A stretch of DNA of 64,000 bases from Ophiodon elongatus (taxonomy: Eukaryota; Chordata; Actinopteri; Perciformes; Hexagrammidae): the NCBI GenBank assembly GCA_016806645.1, contig JACSYO010000530.1, positions 1,122,001 to 1,186,000 on the forward strand, given 5' to 3'. A program made the translations under genes and the position numbers. The first letter of the stretch is position 1. Each line of letters begins with the position of its first letter. Below the pieces are notes generated by a model. It made no database searches. It was not told where the DNA came from and saw only the letters and a list, made by a program, of their open reading frames with translations. Shown here in pieces: positions 1-14,182 of this stretch.

Positions 1-611
1 GGGGGGGGTGGGGTGGTATGTGTGTATATATGTGTGTGTGTGTGCCTGTCATGTCCTGTGAAATCCCCACAACAACGCCCGGTGACAAAACCGCTGTCTC
101 TCACTTGGCAGGGAGGAAAATAGTGCTTCGAATGAAGGTTGGCATTGTCCTTGTCGGCGGTGTGTGCTCGTCTCGGTGTGTCTCTGCTTTCGCTGCTCTG
201 TGACTAAGAGAACGGGAACTCAAAGGGGCGAGACGGACTGAGAGAGAAAGGAAACCATTAAATGCCATAAACCCCGCAAGCCAAACAAGAAGACGGCCCG
301 GAGGGACTCATATCGTGCATCCTTACATCCTCCGACTCTTCCTCCCTCAGCCAATGTCTTATTACCTCCTCCTTCCTGTTCCATATTCCTCTCCAGCCAC
401 CCTTCCCCAGCGTCCCCCTCCCCGTGTACCCCTCCCCGTGTCCCACCACTTCATCCCGACACGCAGCTAAACTCCGCAGGGGATTTGGTCCAGACCGGCT
501 CAATTCCCTTTTGGTCATGTTGTGGTTGTCTCGCATCAAGCTCCCAACAATTTGTGTATCTGTTTCTCTCAGCATCCCTCTATGACTTGTTTAGAACACT
601 CGTCTTGCAGT

Positions 612-612
<1 letters not shown>

Positions 613-660
<48 letters not shown>
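613..660. repeat. (CA)n microsatellite
   Basis: Uninterrupted CA run of 48 bp. Confidence 0.97.
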
Positions 661-663
<3 letters not shown>

Positions 664-1251
664 ACAAGTTTTTCTTTGCTTGTCGTGGATATCCATGTGG
701 GCTGGTGTGCTAGAGTTGGTATTTCTGCACAACAGCGTGGCCTTGAGGCTCCAGAGGACTTGTCCCTAAGTGATGCTGGCACACTTTGTTCCGGCACAAA
801 GCCAGAGGCTGAAAACTCGGCAGGTTATGGTGCTTCAGTGTCGCACGGCAAAGCTAGTAAAGCTGGTCGCATCGAGATACGGTCATCTATGCTTTAACCA
901 CATCTCACTCCAACTCTTGAGTTCCCCAATACTCCTGCCAATGTCAGAAAGGATGCAAGGGATTTATTGAACAGGAAAAACCTTAAGAACAGCATGGGCT
1001 CATGTGTTTTGAAGTCATCCGTCAAACACCGGTGATGGTTGTCGTATCCTAATCTTTTAGTCTCTACACGTGTATCTGCTTCCATGCACAATGACATGAC
1101 TACTCCAGAGCGCATTTCCCATCGGTCTTCCTGTGTGTGTGTTCCATAACTGTACGTATGCAGCGAAGCAGCAGTAAATCATTTGTTTTCGCTGTGCTTT
1201 GGGGTTCGGCTCTCTTGACACCCCCGGAATGAACTAGCTAGATTTTGCGAT

Positions 1252-1283
1252 TGCTGTTGTTGTTGTTGTTGTTGTTGTTGTTG
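1252..1283. repeat. (TTG)n trinucleotide run
   Basis: About ten TGT/TTG units; reads poly-Gln on the minus strand, but in no gene. Confidence 0.95.
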
Positions 1284-1394
1284 GCAGGTCGTTAAGGGCG
1301 ATCTGTTCCTGCACGACGTGATTCTTCCGAGGGGGGAAAAAACGGTTGCTATTGCCTTTCGCAATATTTAGTTTAGTTTGGACTTTCAATTTGT

Positions 1395-1655
1395 CTGTTC
1401 AATATAATGCTGGTCTCAGGAGACCGTTAAACTTAGCTTAGCATAAAGAGAGACTACGGGCCAAGCAGCTAGCTTAGCTCTGTTCAAAAGTTACAAAATC
1501 CTTCTTCCAGCACCTCTAACTATTGGCAAGTTCGCTTTAGAAGTGCTGATAAGCAAATTACCTTGGACAGAGCCATGCTAGCTGTTACCCCTTGCTTCCA
1601 GTTTTTATGCTAAGCTAAGCTAACTGGCTGCTGGTCGTAACTTTATATTGAACAG
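1395..1655. repeat. Inverted-repeat element (261 bp, MITE-like)
   Basis: Outer arms ctgttcaatata (1395-1406) and tatattgaacag (1644-1655) are perfect reverse complements. Inner arms cttagcttagcataa (1432-1446) and ttatgctaagctaag (1605-1619) are also perfect. 'gctaagctaagctaa' blocks of this kind belong to a repeat frequent in percomorph genomes. Confidence 0.65.
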
Positions 1656-3625
1656 CATAAAAAAGAAAAATAAGCTTAATTCTGAGCTTAAATGAAAACT
1701 ATTCATTTAAGCTGTTTTTTATGTAACTGTTTGTTAACACTAAAGAATGGGAGGCCGCCTTGCAGATTTTCATATTTCAACACATGCGCAATGCTACTTA
1801 AATATTACTCATACCGACAAAACTCCTCCTTCTGAGACAACGTTATATATTTCTTAAACAAGACAATGATCTGCAAAACATAACAAACTGGATTTGAACA
1901 GACCAAAAGGGGCATATCTGACGTCCAACTTTCTGTGGAGTCGGTCTACTTCAAACAGTTGACATTAATTACGACAAAACATGAACTTTAAAGTCGAATG
2001 TGAATAAAGTAGATTATGTTGGTACGTTTTGAGTAAACAGGTTTCCCATAAATAAAATAAGTTTGTTGGAGAGAAAAGTAAACTGTGTTGAATTAGTGTT
2101 GAATTGAATGAGAATGAACCGTCCTCGGTCCCCCATCGTGTCCGGTCTAATGCTTTCACTTTGCCATCGGAGACTCAACACTTTTCAAATAAGCAAACTA
2201 CTGATGAATTGAATCATACAGATAAAATAACTTATGGTTAAGGATGGAAACTTGTGTGCGCACTGATGCGAATGCTATGACTGTGGCTTTGACACACAAG
2301 CGAGCTTGAAATGAGCCATGGATGTACGTATTACACACCATGTGCATCATGGTTTCTTGGTTTAAAAACGTGCTCATGTAATTTTTGTCAATTCTTATTT
2401 ACCCACGATTTATATCATATTTTGACCACTGAATTGAACATTTATACTCAATAGTAAAATACTCAGCAGGTATATCTGTAATGTATGGCATATTTCCCGT
2501 ACATTGCAGTATTGAAAATACTTCAGAATATTGTATGTATAAAAAAAACATAGTTGACTAATTTAATGCCCATTTGAGTCACATCAAGGATAAATTAGGC
2601 AAAATGTAGTTACTGACTTCATTAGATTTAATTGATGTCAATGATGAGTTAAGTTAAGTTCAACGGGGACACTAATTGCACTCTTGAGTGAAGAAACAAT
2701 GTTTTTAACATCTCATAAAATATCACTGGGAAATCCCTAGCAGAGCATTCGTTTTGTGGCTTTGTGAAAAGTGGTGCAAGACGAATACAAAAGCGCTATT
2801 TTAACAACAAATTGGCAATTAAAGTTCCAACAGGAAAGTTATTTTGATACTAATAATATTCAGAAAAGTAGACGATGAATAGGCTTTAGACTTACCCAAA
2901 TAAATCCTGTCAGTAAATTACAAACCGGATTGAAATGTTTGGTGATAGAAATACAAATATTCCCGAAGAACTCCTTGGACGACATGCAGTGATGCAATGT
3001 GGCATCTGCTTGAGATCGTAGAGTGCAATGTCTTGATATTTATGACTAAATTATGAGATAGCAGCGTACTATGTTTATTGTAACAGATCAATGTCATAAG
3101 CAGAAGACACCAACATATGAGGTCCGTAATTTCTTTGCAAGTGGATTAGAGGAACACAGTGGAATTGTGCGTTCCATTCGATTTGAAAAGTTTCAAAATA
3201 AGAGTTTCCTTTAAATTGCTATTGAGTTTCTATTACAAATTACAACCTTGTGCATCACATGTGTAGCCCGCACTACTGTCAACACTACTGCACCTTCTGA
3301 GCTAAAGGACTACATGCTTTTAAGTATTTTTTTTAAATGTTATTTCAGTTTACCAGGAAGGAATTATGACCTGTTTAACTTTCTAACACTGGCTCTAAGC
3401 AGCTTATAATATATAATTAAATGTACTAATGACGCTCATAGATCCTGACGCCAGGGAAGTGAAGAAGAATTTGGTTGTAGATCCAGGAAAAAGAAAAAGA
3501 CAACACTTGCCATATAACGATATTATTATTGCCCACCCCTAATACACTATCTGTACATAAATACAGACAGACAAATAGAGATTCCTTGCTTTATAGTTTG
3601 ATGTTTGACACAGTCAATGCATTTT

Positions 3626-4002
3626 TATGCCCCCGCTGTGTCGACGGCTGTGGCCGTGGGGATTAAGTTTATGGGTTGTCCGTCCGTTTGTCCGGTTGAT
3701 TCTCGTGAACGCGATGTCTCAGGGACGCCTGGAGGGAATTTATTCAAATTTGGCAAAAAATGTCCACTTGGACTCAAGGATGAACTCTCCAGAATGTGGT
3801 GGTTAAAGGTCACCGTCACCTCACAAAACACGTTTTTCTTTTGGTCATAACTCAAGAAGTCATATGCTAATTATGTGAATTTCACACAGACGTCTAAAAG
3901 GATAAATAAAGGTTGGTACATTTTGGACGGAGATGAACGTGAAGTAAACTGCAGCATGATGGTTGACGGGGGCATACAACCGCGAGGCGGTAATTCTAGT
4001 TA
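3626..4002. repeat. Interspersed repeat with tatgccccc/gggggcata ends
   Basis: Inverted ends lie at 3626-3634 and 3968-3976. The internal sequence (ccgtccgtttgtccg, 'aaggtcaccgtcacctca') resembles a moderately repeated fish element recalled from other genomes. The 81-aa frame inside has no known match. Confidence 0.5.
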
Positions 4003-4828
4003 AAGGAATGAGGAGGGTTATGTTTCTGTCAACATTCTTCTATCACTGAAACCCTGACGCGCTCCCTTATCCATGCATATACAAACATTTGCTGTGCCTC
4101 TGGTCGTGGAGGTAAACAATCCAAACAAACTGCCAATTCTGTAAAACCTATTTACATAATTGGTCCCGGAAAATGTATAGTACCACTGACATGGCAATGG
4201 AAGGCATTCCTGAGTAGTGAAACATATCCTGGGTATAATATCTGGCATACGTCGCTGATGCCTGTAAATAAACGAGTGAAAACCGAAGAATAGCGGCGTG
4301 TAGTTCAAAGGGTTAGTGTCGATGAGATGTTACTCACCGAGCAACTGTCCACTGAAACCGTTCTTTGTGCTCAGTTGTTCTTTCGGCCCTTAAAATGATC
4401 TGTGCTCGGGGCCCGTGCAGTTTTAGTCGTAACACTGCAATTGATTCCCTCATTACGACGGTAACTGCTCACTGCACTCCATATACAAACCCCCAAAGGC
4501 TCGACAGGGATCATTATTATTTTTGCAACACGTGTAAAACTCCCGACTTCCCTTGCAATTCCATCAAAGTGTGCATTTCTCGTGACACCGAAACCGTGCA
4601 TACTTATTTCATCTAATTCATAGAAATGGACGGGCGGCAAGCTAGCGAAGGGGAAATTACATTAAGCAAACTGCCAGCTCTGAATTTTATTTTTTTTTTA
4701 GTTGCCAACAAGAAGGCCAGAAGCACATTCGGAGAAAGCCTGCAGATTATTAAGTAGTAGAAGGAAATGTGGTGGGTGTTACTGCTCCTGGGTTTCTGGA
4801 AGACTGTGCATGCTGGGTCCCAACTCTC

Positions 4829-4832
<4 letters not shown>

Positions 4833-4920
<88 letters not shown>
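4833..4920. repeat. (TG)n microsatellite, 88 bp
   Basis: Uninterrupted TG run. Confidence 0.97.
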
Positions 4921-4923
<3 letters not shown>

Positions 4924-5789
4924 TTTTACTTGGATCGCGGCCGCTCCTCACAGAGGCGGAGTGATCCCACTCACTCGCTGCATCTTTCCTTGGGGCACGG
5001 AGATAGCGAGAGGTATTAATGGAGAGAGTGGTGGGAGGAAAGACAGCGAGCGGGCGGGAGAAAACATGTTAGAATGAGAGGAGAGATGGCTGGACAGAGG
5101 TGACGGAGGGAGGTGGTGGGGGGGGTGGCATGAAGGAGTGAGATGGATGGATGGAGGAGAGTGGGCGGACGAGGTCAGCTTAGAGAGCGATGCAGATCAA
5201 CAGCGGGCAAGAGGAGGGGTAGAGGGGAGGTGGAGGCTCGGATCCAGATGGGAAGGTATTTTGGCAACTCCTCCCATCCCCCCCCCCCTCAAACCCCCCG
5301 ACTGGCCCGCTGCAGAAAACTGGCAGTAATGACCTATCCTGCCCCGCCAGAAAGCAATCATGCAGTAGTTTCATCTCTGTAATAAAATCGCTCTCACTCA
5401 CTGTCTCTCCAGCGTCTTCGTTCGCTTCTTCTTCTTTCCAGACCTCTCTCAATCACTTTCAAATAGTTCTCTCTCTCTCTCTCTCTCTCGCTCTTCCATG
5501 TGCTCATCTTTTGTTCTCTTGCCTTTGTAATGATTTAAGCCATACATGACCCCCATCCGTAAAAGTAGAAAAAAAGAAATAAAAGTAAAAAGTAACGACA
5601 TGTAAGCCAGTTGAGCCGAATGCGAGAAATAAATCACACCCTGTCCTTTGCCGCTCTGAGTATTTGTTGCCTCTGCATAAGCGAGAGTTGTCGTGTACCC
5701 GAGTTGACTGTGCGAGCGAGGACAACTGGCTGATGTGCCAAAGGCGGGATTGTAACAAGGACACGGCGCAGCAGAGGGCAGGGAGCGGG

Positions 5790-5903
5790 ACTGTGTGTAT
5801 GTGTGTGTGTGTATGTGTGTGTGTGGGGGGGCGGGGGGCGGGGAAAGAGAAAGAAGAAGCGGTAGAGACGGAATAAGTTAGTGACAGAGGTAGGGAAATG
5901 GAT

Positions 5904-5952
<49 letters not shown>
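5790..5952. repeat. Two neighbouring (GT)n tracts
   Basis: GT with GTAT interruptions near 5790-5826, then a G-rich run, then a clean GT tract at 5906-5952. Confidence 0.95.
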
Positions 5953-5954
<2 letters not shown>

Positions 5955-6841
5955 GTATGCAGAAGCCAAAGCAGCAAAGTTACGGGGGTTTCTAAATGAG
6001 CTCAGTCAACCATACAGAAGCATCTGCTATGCAAAACCAGGACTGCAGGACCTTTTTTTTTCTTCAGACATTTGTTCCAAGAAAGGGCCAGACAATATTC
6101 TAAGAAACAGTGCAGCTTACGGATGACTTGAGTGCGTCATTGTTGGGAAAAGAAACGTGCGGACAGACGTTGAGATCACAGAATCCCACAAAGACCAATT
6201 ACTACTGACAGGTTTTTTATTTTGATAGTCAGAAAAAAGCAGATATTATAGAACTGAGTCGGTACAGACGACAGTGGGGTTAAGATAATACAAGTGTGGT
6301 GAAATTTCTATATTTCTTCTTACTGTCAACAAATCTTATGAAAGCCCAAAACCAACAAAGAATTGCTCCTACTAACAATTATTTGCTTTCCATCCAAATC
6401 CTGACCTATGTCCGGTCAGAGGGCTCCGATGTTTCTCCTCAAACTAACTCACGCCCAAATCGTCTCTACTAAAACTATAATTGTCTCAAAATATCAAAAT
6501 ATGAGGTCCGGATAATTAAAAGGTTTTTCCCCTGGCTGAATTCTCGAGCCTTTTCATTATAACGACAATATAGAAGGAAAAAAAACTCAACATCGACTTT
6601 GTGTATTGCATTTACGATTTTTGTTTTTTCTTTTTACTGAACACAGAAATATCCCAAAGTGGATCACCGGGAAGCCCCGTGTTGGATCAATACCGCATAC
6701 AGTTTTGGTTGTATCGGAGAACAAGGACTTGAACTGTGTAGTAATCACTGTAGCCTTTTCTTACAGCGGTGCCCCCACAGTGAGGCTTAGTTAGAAATAC
6801 ACACCGAGAGAGAGGAAAAGAAAAAGATATTGAACCACTCT

Positions 6842-6877
6842 ACACACACACACACACATACACACACACACACACAC
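6842..6877. repeat. (CA)n microsatellite with one TA interruption
   Basis: CA run broken once by cata. Confidence 0.95.
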
Positions 6878-7075
6878 CCCTACACTCACAGTCCACTTCG
6901 GCTCGCCTCCCAGCAAAAGAGAGCTCCAAGTGTGGAGGGTGCGAGCCAACAGGAATGCAGGGATTTGGGGTGGGGGGTGGGGGCGGGGGGGGGTGGTGGT
7001 GAAGGGAGAGCACAACAAATGCAAAAAGGGAGGGTTTGTTGCTACAGCGCTTCAGGGGGAGGACAAATCGATATG

Positions 7076-7080
<5 letters not shown>

Positions 7081-7116
<36 letters not shown>
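7081..7116. repeat. (CA)n microsatellite
   Basis: Clean CA run of 36 bp. Confidence 0.96.
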
Positions 7117-7117
<1 letters not shown>

Positions 7118-8450
7118 ACTCCCACGCAGCAGTGAAATAGTGCTGCTAGTTTGTCTCTTGCCTTCTCTCTCGGTGACCTCTGTCTGGAAGAGTTTATTCT
7201 TGTTTTTGCAAAAATTAAAACGATCATTTGTTTTCAAAACTTGTGAGTGCTTTCTAACTATTAAAAGCTTTTCTTTTTTTTTCTTTTTCATTAGCTTGCA
7301 AGTCTCCTGAAGGACTCGCTTTATATTTTCTTCGACTACAAATTGACACTTTCAATCTGTTGTCTGCACATGTGTGCGCTCGGGGGAAACGCATCCTTGG
7401 TTACAATAGGATGGGACTTCTTGCTTTTTGTTGTCGTTTTGCCATATTCCAAGGTCAAAGGTGCGGCATCGATTACAAAACAACAGGCAGTGGTGCCGCA
7501 TACATGCTGGTATGAAAAAAAGCTGCATGTTTGAGTCGTGTACAGTTTTAGCGCCGGTCGTGGCCAACGGCCGTTGCTAAGTAACTTGACTGTATGCCAG
7601 CATTTATTTTGATAATTGCCCCCACCCCCCACACACACTGCCAGCAACAAGGCGGCCAGAGAAGAACTTGGAATGTTTCAGCTGCCGCGTCTGAACCTCC
7701 AAGTCTGCCGTTGAAGACTGAATGCATCAAAATGCTGCAGTTCGCACTGTTGTCCCACTCCAAAGGCCTCGTTCCAAAATGTGCCCAATAATGGAGCCCG
7801 ACTGGTGCATCCGCCATTTTCACTCGTCAGTGCCTCAATGATCGAATGCATCCACACAGCCCTCATCAATTTGCCAAGTTGGGGGAAATGCGCATGATTT
7901 TCCAGTCGCTTGCCTTCAGTCATTTGTTCACGAGTCGATACCTTAAATGAGTCGATGCCAATGATTATTTACTTGACTGCGGGCTGTTAGCGACGCAAGC
8001 CAGGCATAAACTGTGCTGTTCTTGTTAGCAGCCTCAACCTCGACAATCGTACAGGTACACAATAGGAAGGCTGAATATGATTAATCTGGCATAGCACAGC
8101 TCATGCTGAAAACGCCTGATTCTGGTGTATACTATATTCTCAGTAGTATTATCTACTTCCTGGCATCGCACGTTTCTGAACGTTACGTGTAGAATGGAAG
8201 AAACTGTTGGGAAGACTTCGCTCCCCAGGGAAGGTAAATTCACTCGGAGCCATCCTATAAAAAAAATCGACATAGTTCAATCTGATTGGTCAGTCTTGCT
8301 TATTGTCAACTGATTGTCAAATCATGTTTAGTGTTTTTCTCTCTCTCTCTAAGCTTTACCTTTTTAGAAAAGTAAAAACAACAAAATGCTCGGCTGAGAT
8401 ACACATGATTGTTGCCGAGCTGTTGGTTCGGAATAACTGAAATGGTTTGG

Positions 8451-8453
<3 letters not shown>

Positions 8454-8517
<64 letters not shown>

Positions 8518-8593
8518 AAACAGCGCTGTCCAAAGTGCTTGAACAGATATTGCTTTTCGTTGTTGTACTTATAACTTTTGGCCCTAATTCCAT

Positions 8594-8629
<36 letters not shown>
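8454..8629. repeat. Paired (CA)n microsatellites
   Basis: CA runs at 8454-8510 and 8597-8629 separated by 86 bp of unique sequence, then a short GA run near 8650. Confidence 0.95.
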
Positions 8630-8631
<2 letters not shown>

Positions 8632-10040
8632 CAAGAGAGACACAGAAAGAGAGAGAGAGACGCTAGCCAAGATGCTGCTTCGATGGTCCCACAAATCTTG
8701 GTTGTGCAACTTGGTCTACATGGTGGTTTATTGACCCACACAAAGGGGATTGATTAAAAGCGCAACTTATTTTCAAGAATAGTATTATTAATAGGCTGCT
8801 ATTTAACAACCTATTTCAACACTTTTAGATGTTATCTAACCAAAAATAGGCTGTTAGACACAATTTATTGGCAGAAATTCAGCACCCCCAGAAAGCCCTG
8901 ATGGAGTGATCTTGTCTCATGACGGCAGTCTTTCCGCCACTGCTGCGATTCCACTGCGAGATTGGAAATAAAATTGGGCTCATGAGATTTGAATCCTTGA
9001 ACAGTTGACTATTTGGGGTCACCCCGAGCAGAACATGTCTTTATGACGAAGTGAAGCGGAGGCGGTCGAGGAACACTCGACCTGCTAAGCGGCGTGGATG
9101 TGCGGCCGGAACGGGTGTGAAGCCCCCCCCCCACCCCACCCCTACGTTTGATTGTAACCGGTGCCGACGGCCACGTGGCTGTCTCTTCAGTGGATGTTCA
9201 CATGAGCCATTGTGCCGTCAATGCCTCCGAGTGACTGCCTTGTCAGCAGGCTGTCCGACAAGTCTCGTGTTTGAAAGTCTCTGAAATGCATCAACCGTGG
9301 CGTTAAGGATTTGTGGCACTTGATTAGAAGAAGCTAATGAGTCGGATAGTGTTTATCGAGGATCACCCCGGGGGTTTTGCGCTGGCACAATGACAGAAGT
9401 GACGAACTTCTTCTGTGGGCCAAGAGAAGACGGATGCCTGATGCGTTCCTCACTGCACCCACGGCTGCCGCATCCCGACTTTACAGCCTCAGCACATTTC
9501 CTTTTGATTGTTCGCCCACCAATTTCTTTTTTTTTTAAGTACAGCCCGACTGTGCAGCGAGTCTCCAGCCACCTGTTTTGTCTACTTCGCCGAACCCGCT
9601 TCAAGCTGAGACTCAACACGGCTCTCTGCCTGTACCGGGGCCGACGGCACTAAGCGAGGCAGCGCATGGCGCCGCGAGGCGGCGGGTCTCAGAACGTCTG
9701 TCGCATCGTGAGCGTGATTCTCTGCTCCGTTTGAACGGTTGGTTTTTGGGCAGCGAGGCCTCTTTTTGAAGCACAGACTGCAATCGCTCTCTGCAAATAG
9801 CTCGCTGCGTCGGATGCTCTCTGCGAACCCTCGCAGACTAGGACTCGTAAACAGACGCACGCGCGCACACAAACACTCAATTCAAAGAGTTCAACACACA
9901 CACACTCGCGAGAAACGCACACATGCGACGTCATGCTTCTTGAGTCACTTTACTCGATGACTCACTGTCTGGTTTCAGTCTGCCTCCACATGCTGCAGCG
10001 TCTGGACCATAATTCCCGGCTAAGACCTCGGCGGAGTATT

Positions 10041-10042
<2 letters not shown>

Positions 10043-10082
<40 letters not shown>

Positions 10083-10095
10083 TGTGTGTGTGTCT
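10043..10095. repeat. (TG)n microsatellite with TC interruptions
   Basis: TG run to 10080, then tctg-interrupted units. Confidence 0.95.
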
Positions 10096-10489
10096 GTCCG
10101 CAGACGCTCGTGTGCCAGGAGGGAGATTGCACTCAACAACAAACAAACAGTCATTCATAGGTTTATATTTTAGATGTCTGTTCTCTTTTTTTTTTTATGG
10201 AATGATTGGGGGGGTTCAGAACAGAGTGTGTTGTGACAGAAAAGAGTTGGGGGGGGGGGAAACAAACAAGATGCAAAGAGTGTTCTTGAAGTATAAAAAT
10301 CTGAACAAAAGCGACTGTGGGGGAAAAAATAAAACGATGGGAGGAACATCTCTTGTCTTCTAATTCCCTCCCCCCCTCCCTCTCTCTCTCATTCTTTCAC
10401 TTGCCCCCCCCCCCACTCCCCTTTCTTCATCCCTACTCCCCTCCGTCCCTTAATTGCTTGACTTCTATCCCCTGACTCCACGTGACGCC

Positions 10490-10735
10490 ATCTCGCATGT
10501 CTTAATTAAACGGCTGCTTAGGAGGGAGGCGTTGAGTGAACGAAGGGATGTGGGGGGGGGGATTGGTGGAGGGAGGGGATGGGTGGCGGGGATTAATGAA
10601 AGAAGAGTCCGTTAATTACACAACAAGGTCAAGGCCGCTTTACCTTCACAGCTTAATTGCAGCCCCTGATTGTGTTGCAAGGCCTCATTTTTAATTCAAA
10701 CAGCGGGCGGACTAAACTACGTTAATTGTCGGCGT
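10490..10735. promoter_or_regulatory. Candidate conserved non-coding element (TTAATTA-rich)
   Basis: Several ttaatta/ttaattg motifs (near 10502, 10611, 10652 and 10721) sit in otherwise non-repetitive sequence. Such clusters bind homeodomain proteins and mark developmental enhancers. This is inference only; conservation could not be tested. Confidence 0.3.
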
Positions 10736-10738
10736 TGA

Positions 10739-10741
<3 letters not shown>

Positions 10742-10772
<31 letters not shown>
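10742..10772. repeat. (TG)n microsatellite
   Basis: Clean TG run of 31 bp. Confidence 0.95.
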
Positions 10773-10774
<2 letters not shown>

Positions 10775-11427
10775 TTTATTATTCAGGGTTTGGATACATT
10801 GTTTAAGGACAGAATGGGTGCAGAAGTGTCTTGTGTGTATGCGATATTTGTATTTCCATGTTTTTATGCACAAGCAATCTTGTAATTCCGGGTCCTTTTT
10901 TTGGGGAGGGTGGGGTGAATTTGGGAACATGAGAATCTAGCTGTGTTTATTTTGATTATTGAAATCTTTGATGAAAATTGTACCAATAATAAAGAAATTC
11001 AGGATGTGAGATGCAATTGGCAGTGCGAACATTTAGACAGATTTCTCAGATGCATAATCAGCGGCTCATTTGCATTTCTTCCCGCGTTTTATTAGGGGAA
11101 GCATGTCATGAGCCGTGATTGTCGCAGGAAGACCTTGTTGACTGCAAGCTGCGGTGATCGCTGTGTTTTAGCAGCAAGCAACACAATCTGGTTTTTTTTG
11201 GGTATCTGGGAGACAGAAAATCCTGGTGAAAATCAACTTAGATTTGGGCGTTTTTCACTGGATGTGAGTCAGAGCGGAAAAGCGTGAGCTCTCTCTTAAT
11301 GTGTGTGTGTTGTGCCCGTCTTGATCCCTGTCATGAAGCTCGGCCATTGAAACCAGTGGGAGGGGTTGGAGAATCGGCCCACCTCATCCGTCTCCTTCAT
11401 AGACCAACTGTTCCTCATCACATGGGG

Positions 11428-11429
<2 letters not shown>

Positions 11430-11510
<81 letters not shown>
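11430..11510. repeat. Compound (TC)n(CA)n microsatellite
   Basis: TC run 11430-11444 passing directly into a CA run. Confidence 0.96.
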
Positions 11511-11514
<4 letters not shown>

Positions 11515-12611
11515 CCAAAAAAAACATTTTAACTGTCGTCTGCTCTGACCCCCCACCCCTCCCCACTCCACTGGAGACACTTAATCAGCCTTATGGTCCA
11601 AGTGACCCCCTCTGCCGCTATCTCCATCCATCTCTTGCAGCCGTTGAGCGTTTTAATAACTTTGGATCAGGACGCTGAATCTCAAATGTCGCAGGGAATG
11701 AGCGATGAGCAGGGATTAGGTCTGCCCTCGATGGTCAGCTGAACACAGGAGTTCTACACTGCATAAATCATGGGAACCTGAATGGACATTTAACGGGCAA
11801 AACGTGTGCCTGTAACATCTAAAATGGATCGTTACTGTCATGTAGTTGGAGTGCTGATCAGTTATTCCGTGTGTTAGCCAGGTCGAGGCAAAGAAGGATC
11901 CCTATTGCTATTTGGGACAAGCCTCCACAAACACATTATCAAGATTGCCAAATATCTTCTCATGCGTTCTTCCCTTAAACCCCTGACATTCTTTTTAATA
12001 TCTGTATTGAACACGATGCCTCAGGAGAGCAGAACCGATGTTCTTTATTGCTCCATTTCTTTAAAAAGCATTTTAAAATTGATGCCACTTGACATTTATA
12101 GAACAAATCTTATGATTTGAGAAACCCAACACAATAACTGCTGAAATAACTTGTTTGCGTATGCATGAGATGAAAAAAAAAAAGATCGACTTTCAGCTTC
12201 CCCCGGAGACTCTGACCTCTGAGATATGACCTCCATGGCTTTGGTTAACACGTACAGGTCAGGAGTCAAATGAGGGTCGGGCAGGTGAATCGAGTGAGTC
12301 GTTAATTTTGTTTGCCAGCGCGTGCATAACAGAACAGAACAGAACAGAGCAGAGCGACAACAAAAAAAAAAAAAAGGCAGAAAGAGAAATGAGGCGAATG
12401 CTCATTTTGTCAAGCAAACTCAAACTGAGTGATGGGAAAAATAAACACCTATGACACTTGATGATGTAACACAACGCAATACAATAGCTCTCTGCATTAA
12501 ATGCTGCCACTAGTTGTTTGTCTTGACTGGTGCGTTTTGAACAGGCGGCAGCCTCCGGTCCTGCCGAGTGAAGCCGATGTGGAAGTGTCTTTTAAAACTT
12601 GCATTTTCTCC

Positions 12612-12960
12612 ACTGATCAGCAGGGGGCGACTCCTCCGCTTGTATTGAAGTCTCTGAGAAAGTGACTCTACTTCTCTCTTGATTTATTCCCTCAGTAAAC
12701 ATTGTAAACATGAGTTTATGGTCTCAATCTCTAGTTTCAAGTCTTCTTCAATACAGCATGATTTTCATTTAATAAATGATGGTCCCATTTAGAGTCAAAT
12801 AGACCATAAAGAGGAGTATGCTTTAGGGTGGGGCTTTCTTTGATTGACAGGTCGCTGCCGTTACCAGAGACGTACACGGTGTCACTACGTCACTCTGTCG
12901 CATTCCAACTACGGTAACTTCCGTTCACCGGTTGCGAAATAGTCATCCACTTTGAATGCT
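12612..12960. repeat. Interspersed repeat beginning near 'cagcagggggcgac'
   Basis: The stretch with 'cagcagggggcgactcc', 'cctcagtaaacattgtaaac' and 'agagtcaaatagaccata' matches from memory a high-copy repeat in percomorph fishes. Right limit uncertain. Confidence 0.55.
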
Positions 12961-14142
12961 GTCGTCCGAGTGAATGGCTGTAACCAGCGGCCTTCACGAC
13001 CATTCTGATGCTTCAAACTGCGCCTACCAATGTTGTGAAAGTGAAACGACTTGTTACCTAACCTATGCACCTTGGCGTCAGTGAGGTACGTAAGAAACGT
13101 AACAAGAGTACGGTGATATAAGTCTCCGCCTACTTTTGGTTTCACGCGCGATACCAACTGACTTCCTCCCTTGCTGCCCATCAGAATTAGTGCGGCCAAT
13201 AGAGTGCTCAACGGGCCCCTTCTAAATCACATCAATGAGGCTGATGAGCCTTGATGACGCCCACTTCGAAGCGGGTGTTTTCTAACACGTTCTATTCCTT
13301 ATTTGCATATCTGGAAGTACATAAATGATAGAAACACCCGACAGAATAACGCAAAACCAGTAGAACACGACTCCCAGTGGACAGTGTCAAGAAAGACGAT
13401 CTGCAAGTTAGCACAAGGTTGCATTTTTTTGCTTCAGGCGGCTGTGAACGCATCACAGTGTACAATTACAAGCAGATGGTTGTTCGCTCTCCGTAGAGTC
13501 TGTCAGGAGACTAATGTTTGCTACTAGAGTTTGCACCTCTAATCCCCTCACTACTACAGTGTGTAGGCACGCAGGCGTAAGCGTCTTCCATTCACAACAT
13601 TCAGCACTCGTATGCCGTGAAAGATGCACGGCGCCCTCGCATAGGCCACCGTATACATAATTACTCCGCATAAGCGCGCAAAGATGTACACCTCTACCTA
13701 TCCCGGTTCCCTCTAAGTGACTCTAATAGGTGTGTCTCGCAGAGCGGAGGAACGATCCGATTATCCTTGGCCTCCACTCGTTTGACAATTGGACAAGACA
13801 CTAGAATGAATGAACTTCTCCCTTTCTCTCTCTGTTCTCCTCCTCTGCGCTGTACTTAAGGATACGCAGCAGGGCTCATCCATCTGCACTCTTGGGAGTG
13901 AAATTCATCAGGCCGTTTTGTCTAGATCTGGGTCACGGTCTTTATGAAAATGGCTGATTTCCGATGAGGCGAATGGAAATGGAACGTCATTAGCAGTCGC
14001 GAATCATTCAACTTCACATCCCAGATTTGAATAGCTGATTTTTCTTTTTTTATGTTGAAAGAATCAAATGAAATCGGCGTGTCACAACAGACTGCAGGCT
14101 GGAGATTATGCTTGGTAATTTCCATAACCAGGCCCCATCCAG

Positions 14143-14182
14143 CACACACACACACACACACGCACACGCACACACATATATA
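14143..14182. repeat. Compound (CA)n(TA)n microsatellite
   Basis: CA run with cgca interruptions ending in tatatata. Confidence 0.93.
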
